NCBI GenBank assembly: GCA_947499725.1
Contig: CANMPK010000003.1
Coordinates: forward strand, 248,001 to 312,000
DNA length: 64,000 nt
DNA from: an uncultured Paracoccaceae bacterium
Lineage (GTDB): Bacteria; Pseudomonadota; Alphaproteobacteria; Rhodobacterales; Rhodobacteraceae
Direction of reading: 5' to 3'
In this document: piece after piece, positions 24,882 to 33,126 of the stretch
Layout of the letters: the number at the start of each line of letters is the position of its first letter
Numbering within the stretch: position 1 is the stretch's first letter
Notes under the pieces: model-generated
Database searches by the model: none
What the model was told of the DNA's origin: nothing
Seen by the model: only the letters and a program-made list of their open reading frames with translations
Translations under genes and position numbers: made by a program

Positions 24882-25864
24882 GCTTCGCTGAAAAGCCCCG
24901 CACCCCAGCTTTGCCCCATCAATTCGTTTAACGTCGCTGAGCGAGGGGGCCGTTGGCCACCCATCGGGGCAAGTGTGACCTCTCCCAAATAGACTTTGCC
25001 GTCTGCGTGATAAAAGTCGAGGCGTGCAAACTCAAATTGTTGGGCAATCGCCAAAGCTGCGGTGCGCATGTCATCGAAAAAATCGGGTTTTTCGATTGGG
25101 GTGCCTGATTTGAAAAACAGCTCTTCATTGATGAAGTTGAAGTCCGCATCAAACAAAAGTTGGCGATGATCTTGGCTTCTGTCCTGATCAAGTTGAACAG
25201 CCAAAATTTTACCGCCACCTGTGTGGAACTTCCAGTCATCGATAGATTTATCTTTCACGCCAAGGCCTTGTTCAATGAAGATCTTGGGACCGATCAGATT
25301 ATACCACCATTCGCCCGCCTTGGTGCCGTGTTCGGTTTTAAGCCATTTCTGGCTGATACGGTTTAAGCGTTTTATGCGTCTTTCAGTCACCGGTAGTTCG
25401 ATTTCTGAAACAGAGCCACAGCCATTGTTTGATTTCAGAAAATACCGACCATCCTTCAATGCGGCTTGAGCAATGCTTTGCTCTGTAAGCGCTTGACTGG
25501 ATTGCCACATCACAGGCACGGGTTGCACGATGCTTTTGACAGCGCTTGGAATAAATTGCGACACGCCCAACTTATCTGCAGGTGAAGGCATTGGGATTGG
25601 CGCGAAGAATTTAGATAGCGTCAGCTTTTCGTAAAAGGTTTTTGGTTCATGAAAACACGGTGGTTTTTCATAAGCTGATTGGAAAATGATGCCCGCACGC
25701 GTGATCTTTTGCCTGACTTCTCCGAGCGGCATCACATCAATGCCGCGCATCGTGCCCAAGGGAGCAGGGTCATTGCATCCAAATAGTCCTTGATCGAAAA
25801 TCCGATCTAAGGAGAGACGCACGTTTACACGAAGCTCGTGTGTGGAGAGAGCACTGTTTGCCAT
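24878..25864 (-). CDS. TupA-like ATP-grasp protein
   Basis: 328-aa protein resembling the TupA/teichuronopeptide-type ATP-grasp family: PKTFYEKLTLSKFFAPIP near 74-91 is the entry block, GRYFLKSNNGCGSVSE near 138-153 the ATP-binding strand-loop, and FEFARLDFYHADGKVYLGEVTL near 288-309 the acidic metal-binding end. Relatives add amino acids or make amide bonds on extracellular glycans. The gene stands alone between gshA and the pyr operon with no other polysaccharide gene near, and looks somewhat AT-richer than its neighbours, which may hint at acquisition. Confidence 0.65.
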   Translation of the reverse strand: MANSALSTHELRVNVRLSLDRIFDQGLFGCNDPAPLGTMRGIDVMPLGEVRQKITRAGIIFQSAYEKPPCFHEPKTFYEKLTLSKFFAPIPMPSPADKLGVSQFIPSAVKSIVQPVPVMWQSSQALTEQSIAQAALKDGRYFLKSNNGCGSVSEIELPVTERRIKRLNRISQKWLKTEHGTKAGEWWYNLIGPKIFIEQGLGVKDKSIDDWKFHTGGGKILAVQLDQDRSQDHRQLLFDADFNFINEELFFKSGTPIEKPDFFDDMRTAALAIAQQFEFARLDFYHADGKVYLGEVTLAPMGGQRPPRSATLNELMGQSWGAGLFSEA

Positions 25865-25910
25865 GGACTAATATATGTCTTTTGGGTTCAATTCGATGAT
25901 TGCAAGCTTT

Positions 25911-26516
25911 CTATTTCTTGCCGATCTTCGGTTCGGTGCCAGCTTTTAGGCGCGATATGTTGTCTTTGTGACGCCAGAAAACCAGAAAGGAAACAAGGAT
26001 GCCCAACCCCAAAACAGACGCATAACCGAACGCGAAGAGCCATATGGCTGTAGAGGCTGCCGCGACCAAGGCGGAGAGCGAGGAAATACGGAACAGAAGG
26101 GCCGTTGCAAGCCATGTCAGGCAGCAAGCGATGCCAACTGGCCATGCGAGCGCAAGCATCAAGCCTAGGTACGTTGCAACGCCTTTGCCACCTTTGAACT
26201 TTAGCCAAATTGGGAAGCAATGCCCCACGAAAGCGGCCAAGCCTGCCACTTGTGCAGCATCTTCAGCCGCCAAGGCGCGTGCGATCAAAACAGCAATTGC
26301 ACCTTTGCCTCCGTCCAAAATCAATGTCGCTGCAGCGGCAGGTTTTGAACCGGTGCGCAGAACGTTGGTTGTGCCGATGTTCCCAGACCCGATTTCGCGC
26401 AGGTTCCCAAGCCCAAACAGGCGCGTGATCACGATGCCAAATGGTATGGAGCCAAACAAATACCCCACAGACGCCCAAAGTAAGAGGGCGATCAAGCCGC
26501 TTTCAAAAACTGGCAT
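25911..26516 (-). CDS. plsY: acyl-phosphate:glycerol-3-phosphate acyltransferase
   Basis: PlsY transfers acyl groups from acyl phosphate to glycerol 3-phosphate, the first acylation of phospholipid synthesis, in the inner membrane. The 201-aa protein has three conserved cytoplasmic motifs: [14 protein letters not shown] near 22-35, [16 protein letters not shown] near 43-58 and [11 protein letters not shown] near 108-118, with five membrane helices. Its ATG shares one base with the stop of the dihydroorotase-like gene (TAATG), so it ends the pyrB operon. Confidence 0.93.
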   Translation of the reverse strand: MPVFESGLIALLLWASVGYLFGSIPFGIVITRLFGLGNLREIGSGNIGTTNVLRTGSKPAAAATLILDGGKGAIAVLIARALAAEDAAQVAGLAAFVGHCFPIWLKFKGGKGVATYLGLMLALAWPVGIACCLTWLATALLFRISSLSALVAAASTAIWLFAFGYASVLGLGILVSFLVFWRHKDNISRLKAGTEPKIGKK

Positions 26517-27793
26517 TAGTCTCTCCGGTAAACAGCTGACCCTGCAACATAGGTTGCCAGAACCTTACCCTGCATACGCTGTCCGTCAAACGGTGTGTTC
26601 TTGGATTTAGACTTTAGTTTTGCGCGATCCAGAACGAATGGAGCATCAGGATCAAAGAGGATCAGATCAGCAGGTGCGCCGGCTTCGAGGCGGCCCGATG
26701 GGAGGCCAAGACGTTTTGCTGGATTAAGAGCCATTGCGCGGAAGAGTTCAGGCAACGTGAGCTGCTCTGCATGATACAGGCGCATTGCAGCCGGCAGCAG
26801 CGTTTCAAGAGCCACCGCACCAGAGGCAGCCTCTTCGAATGGAAGGCGCTTGCTTTCTTCATCTTGTGGCGTGTGCATGGAGCTGATCGTGTCGATGAGG
26901 CCAGATTTCACCGCCGCGATGATGGCAAGGCGATCGTCTTCGCTGCGCAGGGGCGGCTTGACTTTGAAGAAGGTGCGATAGTCCGCAACATCCAGCTCGT
27001 TCAATGTGAGGTGATGGATGGATGTGCCGGCAGTGACGTCAAAACCATTGGCTTTCGCGCGTTCGAGTGCAGGCAATGCGCGAGATGTGGTGATTTGGTC
27101 AGCGTGGTATTTCACGCCGGTCATTTCGACCAAGGCGATATCGCGATCCAAACCCATACGTTCTGCCATTGGCGTGACAGCAGGCAATCCGCGCAGGCTG
27201 GCAAATTTTCCGGATGTCGCTGCAGCGCCTTTTGACAGACCTGGCTCTTGCGGGTGAGATATGATCAGCGCGCCCAAAGAGCGCGCATAGGTCATCGCGC
27301 GGCCCAGAACTTTGGTGCTGGTGATCACCCGGTCGCAATCGGTGAAGGCCACGGCGCCTGCGTCCAGTAGAAAGCCGAACTCTGTCATTTCATTGCCATC
27401 GCGCCCTTTGGTGAGCGCAGCCATAGAAACCACATTCACCGGAGCGGCTTCGTTCGCGCGACGTGTGACAAATTCTAAGGTCTCTGGGCTGTCGATGGCG
27501 GGCAACGTATCTGGACGGGTCACCATGGTTGTGACGCCGCCAGCCGCTGCTGCAAGGCCTGCAGAACGATAGCTTTCCTTGTGGCGTTCCCCAGGCTCGC
27601 AAACTTTCACGCCGATATCGACGATCCCGGGCGCGAGGCATTTGCCACCGCAGTCAATCACTTCAGTGCGTTCAGGAAAGGCGATGTCTGCGCCGTGATC
27701 GACGATCACGCCGTCCTGAACCAGAAGGTTTCCAATGGTTTCAGTGCCGTTTTCAGGATCAATCAATCGGGCATTGGTGAAAAGAAGGCTCAT
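26516..27793 (-). CDS. dihydroorotase-like protein, probably non-catalytic
   Basis: 425-aa member of the dihydroorotase (PyrC type I) amidohydrolase family, encoded in the operon of pyrB. The metal-binding HxH expected in the PGxxDxHxH block is G61-V-K63. The His of the HVST strand is Gln233, and the catalytic Asp of the DHAP block is Met306. His180 is kept. This pattern matches the non-catalytic pseudo-dihydroorotases (PyrX/PyrC') which in Pseudomonas assemble with aspartate carbamoyltransferase. I infer a structural role with PyrB; a true dihydroorotase should be elsewhere in the genome. Confidence 0.85.
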   Translation of the reverse strand: MSLLFTNARLIDPENGTETIGNLLVQDGVIVDHGADIAFPERTEVIDCGGKCLAPGIVDIGVKVCEPGERHKESYRSAGLAAAAGGVTTMVTRPDTLPAIDSPETLEFVTRRANEAAPVNVVSMAALTKGRDGNEMTEFGFLLDAGAVAFTDCDRVITSTKVLGRAMTYARSLGALIISHPQEPGLSKGAAATSGKFASLRGLPAVTPMAERMGLDRDIALVEMTGVKYHADQITTSRALPALERAKANGFDVTAGTSIHHLTLNELDVADYRTFFKVKPPLRSEDDRLAIIAAVKSGLIDTISSMHTPQDEESKRLPFEEAASGAVALETLLPAAMRLYHAEQLTLPELFRAMALNPAKRLGLPSGRLEAGAPADLILFDPDAPFVLDRAKLKSKSKNTPFDGQRMQGKVLATYVAGSAVYRRD

Positions 27794-27877
27794 GATCTTA
27801 GGGGTCCTTTCTATGCCAAAGCCCAGAGGGCGGGTTGCAAAGGGACATGCCGTTTTGCAGGAGATTGGTCAACAGGT

Positions 27878-28432
27878 TCATCGCAGGAGTAGCCATAAAA
27901 TAATGCCAATTAGGGCGCAGGCGAAGGGGAAAAGTAGCATAGCCTTCAGCGCAACGAGGTGGGAATTCACCGGCGGTGCCCCAAGGTTGGCAGCTTCAGT
28001 TGCGGAACGGCTTGGAAGAGGCTCAAAAGAGATGTCCATGCCTTCTTCGGTGTAAACGTCAATCAAGGTGGTCGCTCGATTGAGAGCCAGCTCTCCGGTG
28101 AAGTCTTCAAAGGCTTTGGACAGCAGGATCAAAACATAGCCATCGATCTGCGTCAGCTTGAGCCGGTCTGGCTCAATAGTGGAGGAAGGAATGCCTTGTC
28201 CTTGGACGAGGTAGGTGGCCAAGCCCATTTCACCAAGATCATCCGTGTGAAAGAGTTCTGCATATTGGTCGTCGATCCAATCCAAGCCTACCAGCTGCGC
28301 GATAGCAGCCGCTTTGGGTGGCAGATCAGCTTTTGGAGTTAGGATGGCCTCGATGTCTTCATCTGAAAGGTCGATCCGAAAGAGGCGCAGCACACCTGCC
28401 TCGTTTTTTGAAAGCTCCATAGGATCAAACAT
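27878..28432 (-). CDS. tail-anchored protein of unknown function
   Basis: 184-aa protein: an acidic soluble region of about 155 residues followed by one C-terminal membrane helix (LLFPFACALIGIILWLLL, about 166-183) with almost nothing after it, the layout of a tail-anchored protein facing the cytoplasm. No recognised domain. The start ATG lies eight bases inside the previous gene, preceded by AAAGAAG. It is between the PH-like membrane gene and the dihydroorotase-like gene in the pyrB operon. Confidence 0.65.
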   Translation of the reverse strand: MFDPMELSKNEAGVLRLFRIDLSDEDIEAILTPKADLPPKAAAIAQLVGLDWIDDQYAELFHTDDLGEMGLATYLVQGQGIPSSTIEPDRLKLTQIDGYVLILLSKAFEDFTGELALNRATTLIDVYTEEGMDISFEPLPSRSATEAANLGAPPVNSHLVALKAMLLFPFACALIGIILWLLLR

Positions 28433-28937
28433 GGCGATCTTCTTTCATAGCGTCTTTGGTGTGCTGGATGTTTTGCGCAATTGTTTTTACCGGCCCAACG
28501 TATGCCATCACAACTGCGCGCCCATCTGTTTGACGCAGCCTGATAGACCACCAAAACCAACAAGAGACTTTGCGGATGTCTTGTAGGTTAACCCAAGCCG
28601 GACCTTGGTCATCATCGGTATTTTCTAGGATGATGCGCTGGTTCGTGAGGATCCACACGGCACCAGCATTGTTTTGCCAGTCGCGCCATTCTTCAAAGAC
28701 GAGGGTATAGGCGGCAACCAAAGTGACAGCGACAACCATGCGTTGGAACAGGCTGAAGTCTAACAGCGGAACCGAGACAAAGGCGATCAAAGTCGCCAAG
28801 GTCAGGAGCAATGAACGTTGCAGGAACAGTACAAGGCGCGGTGTATAACGCGCGATTTCGACTTCTTCAGGATAGAATTCAAATGCCTCGGAAGGCGTTG
28901 GGCGCTTCATGGAATTTAAATGCGGCCCGCCGCGCAT
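28425..28937 (-). CDS. membrane protein with PH-like domain
   Basis: About 170 aa. Two hydrophobic helices (about residues 40-58 and 63-80) precede a soluble domain with WILTNQRIILEN, WVNLQDIRKVS and AVVMAYVGPVK, strands typical of bacterial PH-like domains. The start at 28937 is chosen because its ATG shares a base with the stop of the 33-aa gene (TAATG). ATGs at 28952 and 28910 are alternatives. It follows pyrB in one operon. Function unknown. Confidence 0.65.
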   Translation of the reverse strand: MRGGPHLNSMKRPTPSEAFEFYPEEVEIARYTPRLVLFLQRSLLLTLATLIAFVSVPLLDFSLFQRMVVAVTLVAAYTLVFEEWRDWQNNAGAVWILTNQRIILENTDDDQGPAWVNLQDIRKVSCWFWWSIRLRQTDGRAVVMAYVGPVKTIAQNIQHTKDAMKEDRHV

Positions 28938-29038
28938 TAACCGGCGATCCATACCATGAGGCCCACAAGGGCAAACATCACGAGAAGGGCGATGGTCGCA
29001 ACGCGACCGCTCATCTTAGGGTCTTTGGGATCTTCCAT
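28937..29038 (-). CDS. 33-aa single-helix membrane protein
   Basis: A 34-codon gene linked by TAATG to pyrB upstream and by TAATG to the PH-like gene downstream. The protein begins [14 protein letters not shown] and continues as one hydrophobic helix (about residues 13-32) ending WIAG. The double stop-start overlap and the clean hydrophilic head plus helix make it a likely real gene rather than chance. No family is recognised. Confidence 0.65.
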   Translation of the reverse strand: MEDPKDPKMSGRVATIALLVMFALVGLMVWIAG

Positions 29039-29994
29039 TAGACCTCCACTGGTTTGTTAGCGCGTTCCGCGCGCAGATTACGCGCAAGCAAGTCCATCGC
29101 GGCCATGCGCACAGCGACGCCCATTTCAACCTGATCTTGAATGACCGAGCGGTTGATGTCGTCGGCAATATCGCCATCGATTTCAACACCGCGGTTCATC
29201 GGGCCCGGGTGCATGACGATCGCATCGTCTTTGGCGAAGCTGAGTTTGTCTGCGTCTAGGCCGTAGCGGTGGTAGTATTCCCGTTCGGAGGGAATAAAGC
29301 CGCCATCCATGCGTTCGCGCTGAAGGCGTAGCATCATGACGACATCGACGTCTTTCAAGCCTTCTTCCATGTCTTCATAAACTTCGACACCAAACTCACC
29401 AATCTGGCTTGGCATCAGAGTCGCAGGGCCAACAAGGCGCACGCGGTTTTCCATTTTGCCCAGCAAGATCAGGTTGGAGCGTGCTACGCGGCTGTGGCTG
29501 ACATCACCGCAGATCGCGATGTTCAGGCGATGCAGGCGGCCTTTTGCGCGGCGAATGGTCAAGGCATCCAAAAGCGCTTGGGTCGGGTGTTCGTGTTTGC
29601 CGTCGCCAGCATTCAACACCGCGCAGTTCACTTTTTGGGCGAGCAGGTCCACCGCGCCAGAATGGGGGTGGCGCACAACCAAAAGATCTGGGTGCATGGC
29701 GTTCAATGTCAGCGCTGTATCGATCAGGGTCTCGCCCTTTTTGATCGAGCTGGCCTGCATGGCCATATTCATCACATCCGCGCCAAGGCGTTTGCCTGCA
29801 ATTTCAAAGCTGGCTTGGGTGCGCGTTGAATTTTCAAAGAACATGTTGATCTGGGTAAGACCATGCAGCGTATCCGTGTGCTTCATGTCTTGACGGTTCA
29901 GATCAACGTATTGATCTGCCAAATCAAGGAGTGTGGTGATTTCTTCGGGGCGAAGGTGCTCGATCCCCAGAAGGTGCTTTTGACGAAATGCCAT
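29038..29994 (-). CDS. pyrB: aspartate carbamoyltransferase catalytic subunit
   Basis: PyrB condenses carbamoyl phosphate with aspartate in the second step of pyrimidine synthesis. The 318-aa protein has the carbamoyl-phosphate site [12 protein letters not shown] (near 54-65), HPTQALLDA and [12 protein letters not shown], plus the C-terminal [10 protein letters not shown]. No pyrI is present nearby; instead a pseudo-dihydroorotase gene lies in the same operon, as in class A/B1-like bacterial enzymes. The operon order is pyrB, 33-aa gene, PH-like gene, tail-anchored gene, dihydroorotase-like gene, plsY. Confidence 0.95.
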   Translation of the reverse strand: MAFRQKHLLGIEHLRPEEITTLLDLADQYVDLNRQDMKHTDTLHGLTQINMFFENSTRTQASFEIAGKRLGADVMNMAMQASSIKKGETLIDTALTLNAMHPDLLVVRHPHSGAVDLLAQKVNCAVLNAGDGKHEHPTQALLDALTIRRAKGRLHRLNIAICGDVSHSRVARSNLILLGKMENRVRLVGPATLMPSQIGEFGVEVYEDMEEGLKDVDVVMMLRLQRERMDGGFIPSEREYYHRYGLDADKLSFAKDDAIVMHPGPMNRGVEIDGDIADDINRSVIQDQVEMGVAVRMAAMDLLARNLRAERANKPVEV

Positions 29995-30125
29995 CGCGCG
30001 GCTCCTTGCTTTGATCTTGGCCGCTTATAGAAACCCCGCGCGGATTGGGCAAGATGTTTACGCAGGTTTGAGGACAGTGCTTTCAACGGTTTAAAGGCCA
30101 GAAGATGCGAGGTAGGGTGAGCGTT

Positions 30126-30896
30126 ATGGAATCAGCATTGGATTATCATACGGCACATGCCCTGCTAGAGTGGCAGGTCGAACTGGGCGCCACCGAGGCT
30201 TTGCTGGATGCGCCAGTGAACCGATATGAGATTCCAGAAACAAGGGAAAAACCTAAGTCGGCAGAGCCGGCGGCTGCACCTGCAGCCCCTAAGGTTAATC
30301 CAGTAGAGATTGCCAAGCAGCTTGCATCGAAGGCGAGCACGCTTGCAGAGCTCGAACAAGCGATTGCGGGCTTTGAGCATTGCGCCCTGAAACGCGGCGC
30401 GCGGTCTTTGGTGTTTAGCGACGGCAATCCAGCAGCGCGTGTGATGATTATCGGCGAGGCGCCTGGGCGCGATGAGGATCGGCTTGGTAAGCCCTTTGTC
30501 GGTCGGGCTGGTCAGCTTTTGGATAAGATGTTTGAGGCGATCGAATTAGATCGTTCTGCGCAAGCGCGTGAAGAAACCCTATATATTACGAACGTGATGC
30601 CATGGCGCCCGCCGCAAAATCGGGACCCGCAGGCGGATGAAATCGAGATGATGTTGCCGTTTGTGGAACGTCACGTGGCTTTGGTCGATCCAGATTTTAT
30701 TGTGCTTATGGGGAATATCTCTTGTCAGGCCGTGCTCGGAAAACGGGGCATTACGCGTCTGCGTGGTGAATGGACTGAAGCGTTTGGGAAGCCAGCTTTG
30801 CCGATGTTCCATCCGGCATTTTTACTGCGCAGCCCGCAAATGAAACGGGAAACTTGGACTGACCTTTTGTCACTCAAGGCTCGATTGGTGGGCTAA
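30126..30896 (+). CDS. family-4-like uracil-DNA glycosylase lacking most Fe-S cysteines
   Basis: 256-aa uracil-DNA glycosylase starting base excision repair by removing uracil. Motif 1 GEAPGRDED is at 110-118, PFVGRAGQLLD follows, and motif 2 HPAFLLRSP is near 230. Family 4 enzymes hold a 4Fe-4S cluster with four cysteines; here the equivalent positions appear to be Phe83, Cys86, Trp160 (NVMPWRPPQNR) and Met176, so the cluster cannot form normally. A proline/alanine-rich N-terminal extension of about 55 residues precedes the domain. The ATG at 30126 is chosen for AGGGTGAG upstream. Confidence 0.85.
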   Translation: MESALDYHTAHALLEWQVELGATEALLDAPVNRYEIPETREKPKSAEPAAAPAAPKVNPVEIAKQLASKASTLAELEQAIAGFEHCALKRGARSLVFSDGNPAARVMIIGEAPGRDEDRLGKPFVGRAGQLLDKMFEAIELDRSAQAREETLYITNVMPWRPPQNRDPQADEIEMMLPFVERHVALVDPDFIVLMGNISCQAVLGKRGITRLRGEWTEAFGKPALPMFHPAFLLRSPQMKRETWTDLLSLKARLVG

Positions 30897-30925
30897 GGCA
30901 GTGACGACGGTAGAGGATCGATACT

Positions 30926-31474
30926 TTGGCCAAAATTGACGAAACACGACCATTTATTGCAGTACGCATTGCTTTGCTGACCGTGAGCGATACCCGTGGT
31001 TTGGACCAAGACAAGAGCGGTGACACGCTTGCCAAACGTATCGACGAAGCAGGGCACAGGCTTGTTGCGCGAACTATCTTGCAAGATGAACGAGCAGAGA
31101 TTGCAGATCAGTTGCGCGCATGGTGTGCTGATCCTGAGATTGATGTTGTCATTTCAACAGGTGGTACAGGCCTAACAGGGCGCGATGTCACCGTAGAAGC
31201 TCATCGCGATGTCTATGAAAAAGAAATCGATGCGTTTTCTACGATGTTCACAATTATTTCCATGAATAAGATCGGAACATCGGCTGTGCAAAGCCGCGCA
31301 ACAGGTGGTGTTGCCTTAGGGACCTATTTGTTTGCTTTGCCCGGCAGCCCTGGCGCGTGTAAAGACGCTTGGGATGAAATTTTGAAATTCCAACTGGATT
31401 ATCGCCATATGCCGTGTAATTTCGTTGAGATTTTGCCGCGCTTGGACGAGCACTTGAAGCGCTCCAAGAGTTAG
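30926..31474 (+). CDS. moaB: molybdenum cofactor biosynthesis protein MoaB/MogA type
   Basis: 182-aa molybdopterin-binding fold protein. RIALLTVSDTRGLDQDKSGD is the N-terminal strand-turn; VVISTGGTGLTGRDVTVEA near 73-91 is the molybdopterin-binding block; FALPGSPGACKDAWDEIL is the C-terminal block. MogA/MoaB proteins adenylylate molybdopterin before metal insertion by MoeA, encoded 15 kb downstream. It starts with TTG, supported by AGAGGA eight bases upstream. It follows the glycosylase gene by 29 bases. Confidence 0.88.
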   Translation: MAKIDETRPFIAVRIALLTVSDTRGLDQDKSGDTLAKRIDEAGHRLVARTILQDERAEIADQLRAWCADPEIDVVISTGGTGLTGRDVTVEAHRDVYEKEIDAFSTMFTIISMNKIGTSAVQSRATGGVALGTYLFALPGSPGACKDAWDEILKFQLDYRHMPCNFVEILPRLDEHLKRSKS

Positions 31475-31644
31475 AAGCGCCTCGCCGCATAAAGTTTCGG
31501 CGAAAAAGTTAGAAAAAATATCGAAAAAATTCACTTTCGCGCGACGGAACTCATGTTTCCTCGCGTTTAACTGGTTGGGCGCTTTGCTTTTCCCCGCGTT
31601 CGCCCCACACTTAAAACAACAATAAGCATACCAAAGGATGTGGC

Positions 31645-33123
31645 ATGCGCTTTTTACGACAAAGTCTGACAGGGCTGTTTTTATTGGCTGTAACTGCTGG
31701 ATTGCTCATGGTGGCAGTGCAGATTTTTTCGGGCGCGGTGCGCGAGAGCCTTAATCAAGAGGAACGACAACGCCCCCAGCGTGAACGAGTCTTTACCGTG
31801 AATGTCGTGACGGCTGAGGCAAAGACGATTTCCCCCCAGATTTCAGTGTTCGGCGAAATACAAAGCCAACGAACGCTTGAATTACGCGCTGCCACGGGTG
31901 GCACGATTGTTGAGATGTCAGACGCCTTTCAAGAAGGCGGGCAGGTGACTGCGGGTGATCTGCTGATACAGATTGACCCTTCGAAAGCGGAAGATGCACT
32001 TGCGCGGGCTGAAAACGAAATTCGACTGTCAGATGCCGAGGGCAGGGATGCCGCAAGGGCCTTGCTTTTGGCGCAGGATGAGCTTGCTGCTGCGAATGAT
32101 CAGCAAGACCTTAGAGAAAAGGCCCTCGAACGGCAGCAAGATCTTGAGGCGCGGGGTGTTGGCACGGCGGCTGCAATCGAAACTGCCGAGCTCAACCTAT
32201 CCGCTGCGCAACAGCAAGTCTTGTCGCGTCGCCAAGCATTGGCGCAGGCCGAGTCTGCAGTTGATCAAGCTGCCACGCAACTGTCGCAAGCGCAGCTGGA
32301 TCTGACCGAAGCCCAACGGGCTTTGACAGACTTACAAGTGCGTGCGGATTTTGATGGAACCTTGGCGGATGTAACCGCTCTCAAGGGTGGTTTGGTCTCG
32401 GCCAATGAACGCTTGGGTCAGCTTGTCGATGCAGATGCATTGGAGGTCGCGTTTCGTGTGTCGACTGCGCAATATGCGCGACTGCTTGGGCGCGGTGGCC
32501 AGCTGCGCAATTCACCGGTCAATGTCGCGCTGGATGTTTCTGGATTTGTCTTAACTGCCGAAGGACGGATTAGTCGCGATAGCGCAGCCGTGGGTGAAGG
32601 CCAAACCGGCCGTTTGATCTTCGCCACGCTGGAAAATGCGCGGGGCCTAAAGCCTGGGGATTTTGTCAGCGTCTCCGTGGCAGAAGCGCCGGTTGAAAAT
32701 ATCATCAGTCTGCCAGCGTCTTCACTGGATACGCAAGGTCGCGTGATGGTGATTGGCGACGGAGAGCGCCTTGAGGCCGTGTCTGTTGAATTGGTTCGGC
32801 GTCAAGGGGACGAAATTCTTGTACGCGCGGAAGCGTTGATTGGAGAAGCTGTGGTGACACGTCTCACTCCGCTTTTGGGGGCTGGCATTCGTGTTCGTCC
32901 AGTTTCCGAAAACACGCCGACGTCGACTGCAGCAGCGGCGCCTGAACCGGCCGCACCTGAGATGCTGGAGTTAAGCGAAGAACGCCGCGCGAAGCTATTG
33001 GCTTTCGTTGAGGCGAACCAGCGCATGCCAGCAGAGCGCAAAGCGAGCATCTTAGAGCAATTGTCAGAGCCAAAAGTTCCGGCTCAAGTCGTCAACCGCC
33101 TTGAACAAAGAATGGGAGGCTAA
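31645..33123 (+). CDS. RND efflux periplasmic adaptor (MFP) subunit
   Basis: 492-aa membrane-fusion protein of the HlyD/AcrA type. One N-terminal membrane anchor (about 8-29) is followed by the lipoyl half-motifs (AATGGTIVEM, FDGTLADVTALKGGLVS), a coiled-coil hairpin (about 110-220) and the beta-barrel domain. A C-terminal extension of about 75 residues, first Ala/Pro-rich, then helical (ELSEERRAKLLAFVEANQRMP), goes beyond the usual end. AAAGGATG precedes the ATG. Partner of the RND pump three bases downstream. Confidence 0.88.
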   Translation: MRFLRQSLTGLFLLAVTAGLLMVAVQIFSGAVRESLNQEERQRPQRERVFTVNVVTAEAKTISPQISVFGEIQSQRTLELRAATGGTIVEMSDAFQEGGQVTAGDLLIQIDPSKAEDALARAENEIRLSDAEGRDAARALLLAQDELAAANDQQDLREKALERQQDLEARGVGTAAAIETAELNLSAAQQQVLSRRQALAQAESAVDQAATQLSQAQLDLTEAQRALTDLQVRADFDGTLADVTALKGGLVSANERLGQLVDADALEVAFRVSTAQYARLLGRGGQLRNSPVNVALDVSGFVLTAEGRISRDSAAVGEGQTGRLIFATLENARGLKPGDFVSVSVAEAPVENIISLPASSLDTQGRVMVIGDGERLEAVSVELVRRQGDEILVRAEALIGEAVVTRLTPLLGAGIRVRPVSENTPTSTAAAAPEPAAPEMLELSEERRAKLLAFVEANQRMPAERKASILEQLSEPKVPAQVVNRLEQRMGG

Positions 33124-33126
33124 GGT

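Noticed and set aside
24878-25864. A genomic island around the ATP-grasp gene
   Set aside because: No integrase, tRNA, direct repeats or other foreign genes flank it; gshA and the pyr operon are ordinary.
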